From positions 8,574,501 to 8,638,500 of the forward strand of contig NZ_CP107942.1 of assembly GCF_036053395.1 (NCBI RefSeq): a stretch of 64,000 nucleotides of DNA, written 5' to 3'. This DNA is from Actinoplanes sp. NBC_00393 (lineage in GTDB: Bacteria > Actinomycetota > Actinomycetes > Mycobacteriales > Micromonosporaceae). A program made the translations under genes and the position numbers. Below are positions 8,819 through 17,719 of the stretch, in pieces. A model generated the notes under the pieces. It saw nothing but the letters and a program-made list of their open reading frames with translations. It made no database searches and was not told the DNA's origin. Each line of letters starts with the position of its first letter. Position 1 is the first letter of the stretch.

Positions 8819-10192
8819 ATGATCCGCCCGGGGGTCACGCTCGGTGGGCGGTACCGCTTGGAGGAGCGGATCGCCGGCGGCGGCATGGGCGACGTCTGGC
8901 GCGGCACCGACGAGGTGCTGGGCCGTACCGTCGCGGTCAAGATCCTGCTGCCCGCCCTCCTCGACGAGCCCGGTTTCGCCGAGCGGTTCCGCGGCGAGGC
9001 GCGGACCATGGCGACCATCAACCACCCCGGCGTGGTGGACGTCTACGACTACGGCAGCGATCAGCAGATCGCTTTCCTGGTCATGGAGTACGTCGAGGGT
9101 GACGCTCTGTCCCGCACGCTGAGCCGGGTCGGCCGGCTGACGCCGGCACGGACGATGGCGCTGGTCGCGCAGGCAGCGGACGCGTTGCAGGCCGCACATG
9201 CGAACGGCATCGTGCACCGCGACGTCAAACCCGGAAACCTTCTGGTACGCCCGAACGGCACCCTGGTCCTCACGGACTTCGGTATCGCCCGCTCGGCACT
9301 GGTGGGGCAACTCACCGTCGCGGGCGCGGTGCTCGGCACGGCGTCGTACATCTCCCCGGAGCAGGCCTCCGGCGACGTCGCCACCTCGGCCTCCGACGTG
9401 TACGCCCTCGGCGTCGTCGCCTACCAGTGCCTCTCCGGCCATCGCCCGTTCGACGGAGCCACCCCGATCGAGATCGCGATGAAGCACGTGCGGGAGACAC
9501 CCCGCCCGCTGCCCGGCGACATCCCGCCCGCGGTGCGCGCCATTGTGGAACGCGCGATGTCGAAAGACCCGTCCGCCCGCTGGCCGAGTGCCTCGGCGAT
9601 GGCGACGGTCGCCCGGCAGGCCGCGTCCTCGCTGACCACGGCCGTGCAGCAGCCGGTCGCGCATCCGCCGCAGCCGGCCCAGCATCAGCAGCCGGCCCGG
9701 GCGGCGCGGCCGACCAGCCCGGCTCCGGCCCGTCCGCAGTCCGGCGCCGCGGCCCGCGCGTCGGTGCCGCGTCCGGTTTCCGGGGCACGCGGCGCTGCGT
9801 CGGTGCCGTCGTCGTCGCCTCCGGCTTCGACACCACCGGGTCCCATGCCGCCGCCGTACCGGCCACAGTCGGGGGCGCCGGTCAATGCGTACCCGCCGCA
9901 GGCCTCGCCGACCGCCAAGCCGGAGGGCACTTTCGGCCGACAGGTCCTGGTTGTGCTGGCCGTGGTGCTGGCGCTGCTGGTGCTGCTCTGCGCCGGGGTC
10001 ATCTCTTTCCTGTTACGACATGGCAACGGCACCACCGCCGCTGGCAACACGCTGGGCTATCACAGCAGCTCTGCGGCTATCCTCCGCTCGGGCGTGGTTG
10101 CTGACCCAGTGTTGGTGACGTCGTACCGTCTTATGAAGGCCGATGCCCAGCTCGGCCAGATCCGACTGAACGAAGGACGACAGACGTTATGA
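8819..10192 (+). CDS. pknA: Ser/Thr protein kinase PknA
   Basis: 457 residues. The kinase domain (about 1-265) has the Gly loop G-G-G-M-G-D, lysine in V-A-V-K, catalytic H-R-D-V-K-P-G-N, D-F-G and the activation segment G-T-A-S-Y-I-S-P-E-Q. A 100-residue Pro/Ala/Gln-rich juxtamembrane linker leads to one membrane helix (about 377-398), then a 60-residue outside tail without a recognised sensor domain. PknA homologues phosphorylate division and wall enzymes. The stop overlaps the pknB start by 4 bases. Confidence 0.94.
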   Translation: MIRPGVTLGGRYRLEERIAGGGMGDVWRGTDEVLGRTVAVKILLPALLDEPGFAERFRGEARTMATINHPGVVDVYDYGSDQQIAFLVMEYVEGDALSRTLSRVGRLTPARTMALVAQAADALQAAHANGIVHRDVKPGNLLVRPNGTLVLTDFGIARSALVGQLTVAGAVLGTASYISPEQASGDVATSASDVYALGVVAYQCLSGHRPFDGATPIEIAMKHVRETPRPLPGDIPPAVRAIVERAMSKDPSARWPSASAMATVARQAASSLTTAVQQPVAHPPQPAQHQQPARAARPTSPAPARPQSGAAARASVPRPVSGARGAASVPSSSPPASTPPGPMPPPYRPQSGAPVNAYPPQASPTAKPEGTFGRQVLVVLAVVLALLVLLCAGVISFLLRHGNGTTAAGNTLGYHSSSAAILRSGVVADPVLVTSYRLMKADAQLGQIRLNEGRQTL

Positions 10193-11961
10193 CGGCGCAG
10201 GCCCGCCTGCTCGGTGGCAGGTACCAGGTCGGCGAGCTGCTCGGCTACGGCGGCATGGCAGAGGTGCACAAGGGTCGCGATCTGCGCCTCGGCCGCGACG
10301 TCGCCATCAAGATGCTTCGTTCCGACCTGGCCCGCGACGCCACGTTCCAGGAGCGGTTCCGGCGTGAGGCGCAGAACTCCGCTGCGCTGAACCACCCGGC
10401 GATCGTCGCGGTCTACGACACCGGCGAGGAAATCTCCGCGACCGGCGAGAAGCTTCCGTTCATCGTGATGGAGTTCGTCAACGGGCGGACCCTCAAGGAG
10501 GTTCTCGCCCAGGAGCAGCGGATCCAGCCACGCCGTGCGCTGGAGATGATCGCTGACATCTGCGCCGCGCTGGAGTTCAGCCACCGGCACGGGATCATCC
10601 ACCGGGACATCAAACCCGGCAACGTGATGATCACGCAGAACGGCCAGGTCAAGGTGATGGACTTCGGCATCGCCCGGGCACTGGCCAGTGGTGCCACCAC
10701 GATGACCCAGACCAGCGCGGTGATCGGTACGGCTCAGTACCTCTCCCCCGAGCAGGCTCGCGGCGAGTCGGTCGACGCACGCTCCGATGTGTACGCGGCC
10801 GGCTGTGTCCTCTTCGAGCTGGTCGTCGGCCACCCGCCGTTCGTCGGCGACAGCCCGGTCAGCGTGGCGTACCAGCATGTCCGGGAGGACCCGCGGCCGC
10901 CGAGCACGATCGTCCGGGACCTGCCGCCGGAAATCGACGCGATCGTGCTGAAGGCGCTCGCCAAGAACCCGCTGAACCGGTACCAGAGTGCTCAGGAGAT
11001 GCGTGCCGACGCCCTGCGCGCGGTCTCCGGCCGTCCGGTGATGGCCACGCCGGTGATGAGCCAGGCGGAAACCGTGGCGATGACCAACGGCCCGCGCCAG
11101 TGGCAGCCCCAGGGCGCCACCGCCGTGCAGCGTCCGATCCCGGCCTCGGTGGCGCCGCCCGGCAAGCCGGAGAACAAGTCGAACTGGGTGATGGCGGCCC
11201 TCGCGGGTCTCGCCTTCCTGGTGGTGGTCGTCCTCGGCGTGGCCCTGGCCCTGCAGAACAGGGACGACGACAACACCCCCACCCAGCCGACGACCGTGAC
11301 GATGCCGAACCTGGACGGGATGACCCCCGACGAGGCGAACGCCGAGTTGGCCAAGGTCAGCCTGGCGAACATCCAGCCCACCGATCCCAAGATCGAGAAG
11401 GACTGCGAGGGTACGATCGTCGCCCAGTCGCCGAACGCGGGCACCCAGGTCGAGGCGAACCAGGTGATCAGCTACACGGTCTGCAACGCTCCGGAGCCGG
11501 TGGTGGTCCCCAAGGGACTGGTCGGCGGCACTCAGGGCGCAGCCGAGGCCGCGCTGCGTGCCATCGGGCTCGAGCCGGAGATCCGCGAGGTCCCGTCGGT
11601 CCGGCAGAAGGGCCAGGTCGTCGACGTCGAGAAGGCCGGTGAAAAGGTCGACCCGGGCACCCAGATCACGGTCGAGGTCTCCGACGGCAACCTCGTGGAG
11701 ATGCCGAACGTCATCGGCAAGTCCGCCGAGGTCGCGTCCGCCCTGCTCGCCGAGAAGGGCCTGACGGGGTCGACCGAGGTGGTGCCCGGTGCGGAGGGCA
11801 ACCCCGGTGAGGTGGTCTCGCAGAGCGTCAAGGAAGGCAAGAAGGTCGAGAAGGGTACGACGATCGTCCTCGGCATCGTCGGGGAGAACACGGATCCGAA
11901 CCCGGAGCCCTCCGACGGTGAGAGCGAGCCGCCCGGCACCGGTGGCGGCGAGGAAGAGTAG
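10189..11961 (+). CDS. pknB: PASTA-domain Ser/Thr protein kinase PknB
   Basis: 590 residues. The kinase domain (about 1-275) has V-A-I-K, H-R-D-I-K-P-G-N, D-F-G-I-A-R-A and G-T-A-Q-Y-L-S-P-E-Q. A linker and a membrane helix (about 330-352) are followed by three recognisable PASTA repeats, each opening near V-x-M-P-N or V-V-V-P, and an acidic Pro/Gly tail. M. tuberculosis PknB has four PASTA repeats, so this one appears one shorter. PASTA domains sense muropeptides or lipid II. Last gene of the operon; a strong hairpin follows. Confidence 0.95.
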   Translation: MTAQARLLGGRYQVGELLGYGGMAEVHKGRDLRLGRDVAIKMLRSDLARDATFQERFRREAQNSAALNHPAIVAVYDTGEEISATGEKLPFIVMEFVNGRTLKEVLAQEQRIQPRRALEMIADICAALEFSHRHGIIHRDIKPGNVMITQNGQVKVMDFGIARALASGATTMTQTSAVIGTAQYLSPEQARGESVDARSDVYAAGCVLFELVVGHPPFVGDSPVSVAYQHVREDPRPPSTIVRDLPPEIDAIVLKALAKNPLNRYQSAQEMRADALRAVSGRPVMATPVMSQAETVAMTNGPRQWQPQGATAVQRPIPASVAPPGKPENKSNWVMAALAGLAFLVVVVLGVALALQNRDDDNTPTQPTTVTMPNLDGMTPDEANAELAKVSLANIQPTDPKIEKDCEGTIVAQSPNAGTQVEANQVISYTVCNAPEPVVVPKGLVGGTQGAAEAALRAIGLEPEIREVPSVRQKGQVVDVEKAGEKVDPGTQITVEVSDGNLVEMPNVIGKSAEVASALLAEKGLTGSTEVVPGAEGNPGEVVSQSVKEGKKVEKGTTIVLGIVGENTDPNPEPSDGESEPPGTGGGEEE

Positions 11962-11975
11962 TCCCGGAAAGCCGA

Positions 11976-12009
11976 AAAGGCCGGTAGCCCTCGCGGGTTA
12001 CCGGCCTTT
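11976..12009. terminator. Bidirectional hairpin between pknB and trpG
   Basis: AAAGGCCGGTA pairs with TACCGGCCTTT around a GC-rich loop that can itself pair (CCC/GGG). It sits 15 bases after the pknB stop and 15 before the convergent trpG stop, with A-rich and T-rich flanks, so it can serve both directions. Confidence 0.8.
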
Positions 12010-12023
12010 GTCGTTCGGTGCCG

Positions 12024-12674
12024 TCAGGCGGTCACGAACGCCGAGCGGCGCCGGTTCTCCACCTCGGCGGCCAGCGCGGGCGCTTTCTCCAGTGCTGACG
12101 GCAGGCCGCACGAGGCCAGCCAGTTCGCCAGCATGGTGTGCCCGCCCTCGGTCAGCACCGACTCCGGGTGGAACTGGACGCCCTCGATCGGCAACTCCCG
12201 GTGCCGCATGGCCATCACCACCCCCGACTCGGTCTGCCCGGTCACCTCGATCTCGGCCGGCAGAGTCTCCGGCAGGACGGCGAGCGAGTGGTACCGGGTC
12301 GCGGTGAACGGGTCCGGCAGGCCGGCCAGCACACCGTCACCCTTGTGGTGGACCTCCGAGGTCTTGCCGTGCAGCAGCTCCGGGGCCCGGGTCACGGTCG
12401 CGCCGAACGCGGCCCCGATCGCCTGATGTCCGAGGCAGACGCCGAACATCGGGAGCTTTCCGGCGTACTCCCGGATCACATCCATCATGATCCCGGCGCG
12501 GGTCGGCTCACCCGGGCCGGGCGACAGCAGGATCCCGGCGGCGCCGAACCCGCCCACCTCGGCGACGGTGATCTCGTCGTTGCGCCGCACCTCGCACTCC
12601 GCGCCGAGCTGGCCGAGGTACTGAACCAGGTTGAAAACGAACGAGTCGTAGTTGTCGATCACGAGAATGCGCAC
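12024..12674 (-). CDS. trpG: Anthranilate/aminodeoxychorismate synthase glutamine amidotransferase
   Basis: 216 residues from a GTG at 12674, supported by AGCAGG upstream and by the family N-terminus R-I-L-V-I-D-N-Y-D-S-F. A class I glutaminase: C80 in G-V-C-L-G-H-Q, H169 and E171 in H-P-E-S. It supplies ammonia to a chorismate-using partner for tryptophan or folate synthesis; which one (TrpG or PabA) cannot be told, as no synthase gene is nearby. In M. tuberculosis the equivalent gene (trpG) lies between pknB and a DUF881 gene, as here. Last gene of the DUF881-sortase operon, 4 bases after the small membrane gene. Confidence 0.9.
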   Translation of the reverse strand: MRILVIDNYDSFVFNLVQYLGQLGAECEVRRNDEITVAEVGGFGAAGILLSPGPGEPTRAGIMMDVIREYAGKLPMFGVCLGHQAIGAAFGATVTRAPELLHGKTSEVHHKGDGVLAGLPDPFTATRYHSLAVLPETLPAEIEVTGQTESGVVMAMRHRELPIEGVQFHPESVLTEGGHTMLANWLASCGLPSALEKAPALAAEVENRRRSAFVTA

Positions 12675-12678
12675 GTCA

Positions 12679-12960
12679 TCACCTGCTGGGGCTGGGCTCG
12701 GGATGGTGGGAGGTGGTGCTGTAGGGGATCTCGTCGGGGGCGTCGGCGTCCGGGTTGGCGCTGCCACCGGGTGTGACCGTTTCTGAATCCACCTGCTCGG
12801 TGCCGGCCTCGACCTGCACGTCGTCGAACGGGAGCAGCGGGGTGGCCCAGGGGAAGACCACATACCAGAGCATCGCCCCGATCGCGGTGACCAGCACCAG
12901 CGACAGCGTCAGCTTGCTCCAGACCGCTCCGGGGAGTTTTCGCCAGATCCACGCGTACAT
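12679..12960 (-). CDS. Small single-pass membrane protein
   Basis: 93 residues. A short basic N-terminus, one membrane helix (about 15-38) and an acidic Pro/Ser-rich outside tail ending P-E-P-S-P-S-R. No family recognised. It starts 3 bases after the sortase stop and ends 4 before trpG, so it belongs to the same transcript. The tight link to a sortase suggests an accessory or assembly role, but it has no LPXTG- or LAXTG-like sorting signal. Confidence 0.75.
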   Translation of the reverse strand: MYAWIWRKLPGAVWSKLTLSLVLVTAIGAMLWYVVFPWATPLLPFDDVQVEAGTEQVDSETVTPGGSANPDADAPDEIPYSTTSHHPEPSPSR

Positions 12961-12963
12961 AAG

Positions 12964-15900
12964 TCAGGCCTTGATCTCCGCCGGCATGCCGGCGTCCGGC
13001 AGCGTCTGGTTGCGCGGCACCGTGTCCACCAGCTTGGCGTGCACGATCAGCCGCTCGTAGTTGTTGAACTTCGGGTTGCAGGTGGTCAGGGTGAGCAGCG
13101 CTTCCTTGGGCTTCGCCTTCGGCTTGCCGGGCACCGGGGCGACCACCTCGACCTGGTGGGGCTTGACGATCTCCAGGTCGTAGACGCGGTAGACGTACCA
13201 GTTCTCCCTGGTCTCGACGCCGATCACGTCGTCGGTGCGCAGCTCGTCCAGCCGCCAGAAGATCTTCTTGATCCGGTGGCCGGCGATCGAGAAGTTGCCG
13301 ACCTCGCCGGGCAGCGCGGTCTCCGGGTAGTGGCCCGGGGCGTAGCGGATGTCATCCGGCTGCACGCCGTTGACGACCACCCACTTCTTGTCGAACTTCG
13401 GGATGTAGAGGCGGCCGACGAGACCGTCCTTCGGCGCTTTCGGCGCCTTCACGTTGTTGTCCGCGGTCGGCGCGACGGTCGGATCGGCCCACGCCTGGTC
13501 GAGCTCGGCGGCCAGGTCGTCCTGCTCGCTCTGGACGGCGGCCGAGTTGCCGAACACCTGATACCCGGCGAATAGCAGCACGACGAGACCGAAAGTGATC
13601 ATTACTTCGCCGGTGGCGCGGATGCCGGTCCGAATCCGCGAACCGACGGTCGGGCGGGTCAGCTCCGAGTAGACGCTCTTGTAGCCCTCGTCGGTCTGCT
13701 CCGGCCTCAGCTTGACCACCCGCTCACCGCGTTTCGGCTTGATGGGCTCGGCCGGCTCGGCCGCCTGGGCGTCATCCGGGCCACCCCCGGGCCGGGTCGC
13801 GGACACCGCAGCCGCGCCGACCACGGCATCGGGCCCGGCCGCTTCCCGGGCGGCCTGCGCTGCTGACACGGGCTTGCCGGCCCCAGCCGGCACCGTAGGA
13901 AGCTTGCTGGTCGGAGCATCGATCGTACGGATGAGCGCCGTCGCACCCGGATCCGGCGCGGCCCCACCCGCTCGGGCCGCACTGGTCGTCTCACCGCCGG
14001 CCGGACTCCACGGCCCGCTCCGGTCCGCCCCGCCAGGGTTGCTACCGGCCCCGACCCCGGTCACGGTCCCGCCGATTCCGCTCGGGCTGCTGCTGCTCCC
14101 GGGCGACCAGGTCCCGGTCCGGCCGCTGTCGCCCGGACTGCTCGCCGCGGTCCAGGGTCCGTTCGGGCCGACAGTGCCCGGGCTGCCGGCCGCTGGAGGC
14201 CAAGGTCCGTTCCGGTCGGTGTCGCCGGGGCCGCCTACCGCCGGGGGCCAGGGTCCGTTCCGGTCGGTGTCGCCGGGGCCGCCTACCGCCGGGGGCCAGG
14301 GTCCGTTCCGGTCGGTGTCGCCGGGGCCGCCCACCTCCGGAGACCAGGGCCCGCGCCGGTCGGTCTTGCTGGGGCTGCCTGCCGCCGGGGCCCATGGTCC
14401 GGTGCGGCCGGGGTCACCCGGGCTGCTGCCTGCAGAGGACCAGGTTCCGGTGTCGTCCGGGTTGTTGCCTGCCGGGGACCACGGCCGCCCGGTCCGGTCT
14501 GCGTTGCCGGGACTGCTGTCTGCCGGGGCCCAAGGCCCTGTTCGGCCGGGGTTGCTGCCGGCCGGCGGCCATAGCTCCGGTCGTTCGGGGCTGCTGGCGC
14601 TGCTGCCGGCTGCGGACCATGTGCCGGTCCGGTCAGCGCCTGCAGTGACGCCGCCAACCGGGGACCACGGCCCGCTTGTCTGTCCGGCGGCGGGTAGCCA
14701 TGCCTGCGTTCCCGGATCGCCGTCGAGGGAACCGGCCGGGGAACCTACGAATCCGCCGGATCCAGCGACCGTGTCGGGCTGGCCAAGTCCGTTCGGTCGA
14801 GTAACCGTGCTGGGTCCGACAAACCCGTTGGGTCCGGCCACCGTGTTGGGCAGGCCGAATCCGTCCGGTCCAGCGACCGTGCGGGGTTCGACGAACCCGT
14901 GGGGTCCGGCCACCGTGTCGGGCTGGGCGAGCCCGTTTGGCCCGGCAACCGTGTTCGGTCGGCCTACAGCGTTGGGTTCGGCGAAGGAGTTGGGTCCGGC
15001 GAAGCCGTTGGGCCCGGCAATCGCGCTGGGTCCAGAGAAACCATTGGGTCCAGCAAAGCCGTGGGATCCAGCGAAGCCGTTGGGTCCGGCGAAACCATTG
15101 GGTGCGGCGACCGTGTCGGGCTGCGTGAACCCGTTGGGTCCGGCCGTGTTGGCGGTGGAGTTCCGGCCCGCTGCGGCCGCGGTGTCCCAGCCGCCCTGTC
15201 CGCCGGCGGCGCCATGTCCGCCTGCGCCACCGGGGGCGTTACCCCAGCCGCTGCCACCGGAAGGCACAGGCGCGCTGCTCTGCAGGCGGCTAGGCGGCAT
15301 GTCCATGTCTCTGACGGCAGGGCCGTCCTCCCAGCCGTTCCCGCCGGCCGCCGCCGGACTCGGTTGACCGGTCGTGCTGGTCGGCGGCCATGGGCCAGTT
15401 CCGTTCATCGGAGTCGCTGTCGATGCCTCGCCTCGGCTCGGGAGGCCAGACCGCCCGTCGCCACCCGCGCCGAACACATCCCGGTCGCCAGCGAGGCCCG
15501 CTCCGCTGCGGCCTGTGTCCCTGAACGGATCGCCGGCGCCGGCGTGTGCCGTGTCGCTGAGGCCTGTGCTTCGGAACGGATCCACTCCGCTGGGGTTGGG
15601 CGCTGCACTGCGGCTGGCGGGCCCGAACGGATCTGGCCCGCTGGGGTTGGGCGCTGCACTGCGGCTGGCGGGCCCGAACGGATCTGGCCCGCTGGGGTTG
15701 GGCGCTGCACTGCGGCTGGCGGACCGGAACGGATCTGGCCCGCTGGGGTGGGGTGCTGAGCTGCGGCCTGCAGGCCCGAATGCGTCCGGCCCGCTGGCGT
15801 GGGACGACTCGCTACCCAAGGGGTCCCGGCCGCTGCTCGGGGGCGCCTCGCTGGTGGGTCCGGCTGTGAACGGGCCGGGCGGGCGGCTGGGCGTGCCGGC

Positions 15901-16275
15901 AGCGTCCGTGCTTGAGAGGAAGGCCTCGGCGGGCCGGCTTGCGGCGTCCTGGGAGCGTTGCCGCGCCGTTGCGGCCTCGTCGGCCGCGTTGGTCCCGGCC
16001 GCGTTGGTTCCGACTGCGTTGGTTCCGACTGCGTTGGTTCCGGCTGCGTTGGTTTCGGCTGTGCTGCTTGCGGCTGCGGCGGCTTCTGGTGTGCGGCTGG
16101 AGCGGGGACTGGCATGGCCGCCCAGGCCGACAGGAGGCGCCAGTGGGCCGCCGGGGACGCCGTCGGCTGAGGTGTCGGTGACGCGGGGGATGAACGCGGT
16201 CTGGGCGTCGGCGTCGGGGGCGCGATGGCGGCCCCTGCCGGGCGGGCTCGCCGGGTTCTCCGGGGGAAGGCTCAC
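12964..16275 (-). CDS. Class E sortase with giant disordered N-terminal region
   Basis: 1103 residues; the start overlaps the DUF881 stop (ATGA). The last 215 residues are an ordinary class E sortase: a membrane helix (about 889-908), H1000 in S-I-A-G-H-R, C1066 in T-L-T-T-C, and R1075. It should cleave a LAXTG-type signal and attach proteins to peptidoglycan. The preceding 880 residues, predicted cytoplasmic, are low complexity: tandem [10 protein letters not shown] pentads (about 75-95), [12 protein letters not shown] 17-mers, P-N-G-F-A-G-type units and [11 protein letters not shown] 16-mers. Typical class E sortases are 200-350 residues. Codon use in the repeats matches the host, so in-lineage expansion is more likely than transfer. 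Confidence 0.9.
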   Translation of the reverse strand: MSLPPENPASPPGRGRHRAPDADAQTAFIPRVTDTSADGVPGGPLAPPVGLGGHASPRSSRTPEAAAAASSTAETNAAGTNAVGTNAVGTNAAGTNAADEAATARQRSQDAASRPAEAFLSSTDAAGTPSRPPGPFTAGPTSEAPPSSGRDPLGSESSHASGPDAFGPAGRSSAPHPSGPDPFRSASRSAAPNPSGPDPFGPASRSAAPNPSGPDPFGPASRSAAPNPSGVDPFRSTGLSDTAHAGAGDPFRDTGRSGAGLAGDRDVFGAGGDGRSGLPSRGEASTATPMNGTGPWPPTSTTGQPSPAAAGGNGWEDGPAVRDMDMPPSRLQSSAPVPSGGSGWGNAPGGAGGHGAAGGQGGWDTAAAAGRNSTANTAGPNGFTQPDTVAAPNGFAGPNGFAGSHGFAGPNGFSGPSAIAGPNGFAGPNSFAEPNAVGRPNTVAGPNGLAQPDTVAGPHGFVEPRTVAGPDGFGLPNTVAGPNGFVGPSTVTRPNGLGQPDTVAGSGGFVGSPAGSLDGDPGTQAWLPAAGQTSGPWSPVGGVTAGADRTGTWSAAGSSASSPERPELWPPAGSNPGRTGPWAPADSSPGNADRTGRPWSPAGNNPDDTGTWSSAGSSPGDPGRTGPWAPAAGSPSKTDRRGPWSPEVGGPGDTDRNGPWPPAVGGPGDTDRNGPWPPAVGGPGDTDRNGPWPPAAGSPGTVGPNGPWTAASSPGDSGRTGTWSPGSSSSPSGIGGTVTGVGAGSNPGGADRSGPWSPAGGETTSAARAGGAAPDPGATALIRTIDAPTSKLPTVPAGAGKPVSAAQAAREAAGPDAVVGAAAVSATRPGGGPDDAQAAEPAEPIKPKRGERVVKLRPEQTDEGYKSVYSELTRPTVGSRIRTGIRATGEVMITFGLVVLLFAGYQVFGNSAAVQSEQDDLAAELDQAWADPTVAPTADNNVKAPKAPKDGLVGRLYIPKFDKKWVVVNGVQPDDIRYAPGHYPETALPGEVGNFSIAGHRIKKIFWRLDELRTDDVIGVETRENWYVYRVYDLEIVKPHQVEVVAPVPGKPKAKPKEALLTLTTCNPKFNNYERLIVHAKLVDTVPRNQTLPDAGMPAEIKA
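14204..14347. repeat. 48-bp tandem repeat inside the sortase gene
   Basis: Three near-identical 48-bp units begin at 14204, 14252 and 14300, each encoding 16 residues around [11 protein letters not shown]. More diverged copies continue on both sides. The length is a multiple of three, so the frame is kept. Confidence 0.9.
15587..15739. repeat. 51-bp tandem repeat inside the sortase gene
   Basis: Three almost identical 51-bp units (phase points 15601, 15652, 15703), each encoding 17 residues around [13 protein letters not shown]. Near identity at DNA level points to recent duplication or gene conversion. Confidence 0.9.
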
Positions 16276-17078
16276 TGGGCAGCCTGCGCCGATCGGAGGT
16301 CGGTCGAACCGTCGTACGCCCGCACTGTCACGTTCTTCTCCACCTTTTCCGTGTAACCGAGCCCGAAGTCGGCGACGGCCTCCCGGAACTGCCTGACTCC
16401 CTCTGCGGAGTCCAACGCGCGACCCATGGAGGTGGGTTCGCCAATTGCCGTGATCTTGAAGGGTGGTGAGAAGACCTGGCCGTGAAGGAGCAGCGTGTTG
16501 CCGACACAGCGTACCGCGCTCGTGGAGATCACCCGGACATCCATGATCGTCATAGCCTCGGCCCCACCTGCCCAGAGTGCGTTCACGACGGCCTGGACGT
16601 CGCCCTGATGGACGACGAGATCGTCGTTGTCCGGAGCGTTGTCGCCGAAGTCGGTGCCCCGCCGGGGTGAATCGTTCAGGGTCACCGTGAGGCCGGGACC
16701 GTGCAGGCCGGTGAAGCCGGCGGACTGCCGCATCTCGTCCGCGGTCTCCCGGGCGCTCTTCACCGGCTGGTCGACCTCGGCGAGGCGGGCCGTCTCCTGG
16801 TCCACGTCGGCCAGCAGCTCGGCGGCCCGCTCCTCGTTCGCCGTGAGGCGGTCTCGTTTCTCGGTGATGAGTTGTGCCAATTGCGGACGGCGGTCGTCGC
16901 GCAGTGCCGTACCGTCAGCCGTTGTCGCGGAGGTGGTGAAGAGCAGACCCGCCGCCAAGGCGATCAGCGGAACCCCTGCTGACCAGATGGATCTGCGCTG
17001 ATCCCGCCGTGGCCGGAGGCCGCGCGCGGCACGGCGCAGCACGAGCCGCCAGGAGGTCCCCACGGCGCCGTCATCCAT
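16272..17078 (-). CDS. DUF881 family membrane protein
   Basis: 268 residues from ATG at 17078 with GGAGGCGGCGAC upstream; an upstream in-frame start at 17102 is less likely. A basic N-terminus, one membrane helix (about 33-53), a coiled-coil-like stretch (about 65-120, rich in Glu/Arg/Ala/Leu) and an outside DUF881 domain with [10 protein letters not shown]. In actinobacteria such genes sit beside crgA and the kinase cluster (Rv0012 in M. tuberculosis). The role is unknown; a division or wall link is inferred from context. First gene of a four-gene operon with the sortase. Confidence 0.85.
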   Translation of the reverse strand: MDDGAVGTSWRLVLRRAARGLRPRRDQRRSIWSAGVPLIALAAGLLFTTSATTADGTALRDDRRPQLAQLITEKRDRLTANEERAAELLADVDQETARLAEVDQPVKSARETADEMRQSAGFTGLHGPGLTVTLNDSPRRGTDFGDNAPDNDDLVVHQGDVQAVVNALWAGGAEAMTIMDVRVISTSAVRCVGNTLLLHGQVFSPPFKITAIGEPTSMGRALDSAEGVRQFREAVADFGLGYTEKVEKNVTVRAYDGSTDLRSAQAAQ

Positions 17079-17275
17079 GTCGCCGCCTCCTCGAAAGACC
17101 ACCGAGCCCCCTCAAGACCCGACGCCGAGGTATTTTCCTGCCCCGGCGGGTGCCTGTGTCTGCCTCGCCTTGACTACGCTAGCTGTCGAACAGTATTCGC
17201 CACGGGCAGCATTCGGGGATCCCGGAGCCGCTCAGCGGTGGGTTGTTCACCACTTGTTGCCCTCAGGAGATCTCC

Positions 17276-17542
17276 GTGCCGAAGTCACAGGTTCGCAAGA
17301 AGAAGGTCTACACCCCGCCGTCGGACATCAGTCCAGCGGTGAAGGCGGCTGCGTCCAAGAAGCCGAGTCCGCTCTGGTTGCCAGTCACGGCGGTGAGCCT
17401 GATCGTCATCGGTATCGCCTGGCTCGTCGTCTACTACCTGTCCTCGCAGCAGTGGCCGGTGGAGAGCTGGGGCTACTGGAACCTGGCGGTCGGCTTCGGC
17501 TGCATGGTCGCCTCCCTGGGTCTTCTGTCCCGCTGGCGCTGA
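17276..17542 (+). CDS. crgA: Cell division protein CrgA
   Basis: 88 residues from GTG at 17276 with AGGAG 8 nt upstream. N-terminal P-K-S-Q-V-R-K-K-K basic segment, then two membrane helices (about 35-57 and 69-84) joined by a short W-G-Y-W-N loop, the CrgA (UPF0233) layout. CrgA binds FtsZ/FtsI-type divisome proteins and tunes septation in mycobacteria and Streptomyces. Divergent from the DUF881/sortase operon, with about 200 bases of shared promoter region. Confidence 0.95.
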   Translation: MPKSQVRKKKVYTPPSDISPAVKAAASKKPSPLWLPVTAVSLIVIGIAWLVVYYLSSQQWPVESWGYWNLAVGFGCMVASLGLLSRWR

Positions 17543-17589
17543 CTTCGCGGTCCGCGACTACTGCGGATACGTGAAAATCATCGAAAGCG

Positions 17590-17619
17590 AGCGCACCCCC
17601 GCCCGGCGTGGGGTGCGCT
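17590..17619 (+). terminator. Terminator after crgA
   Basis: AGCGCACCCC pairs with GGGGTGCGCT around a 10-base loop, 48 bases after the crgA stop and followed by TTCGG. No long T tract, as usual in high-GC actinomycetes. Confidence 0.65.
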
Positions 17620-17719
17620 TTCGGTTGAGGGGCCGCGCTCCTTGACCTGTGGCGCGCGCCCGTCTATTACTCGTGGGTAACATGGGTGGCGCATCGCCGA
17701 CCGAGGAGGCACAACGCAG

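Noticed and set aside
13712..15367. A 551-codon Pro/Gly-rich open frame on the plus strand
   Set aside because: Opposite strand of the sortase repeats. Repeats in one frame create open antisense frames; no ribosome site or domain supports it.
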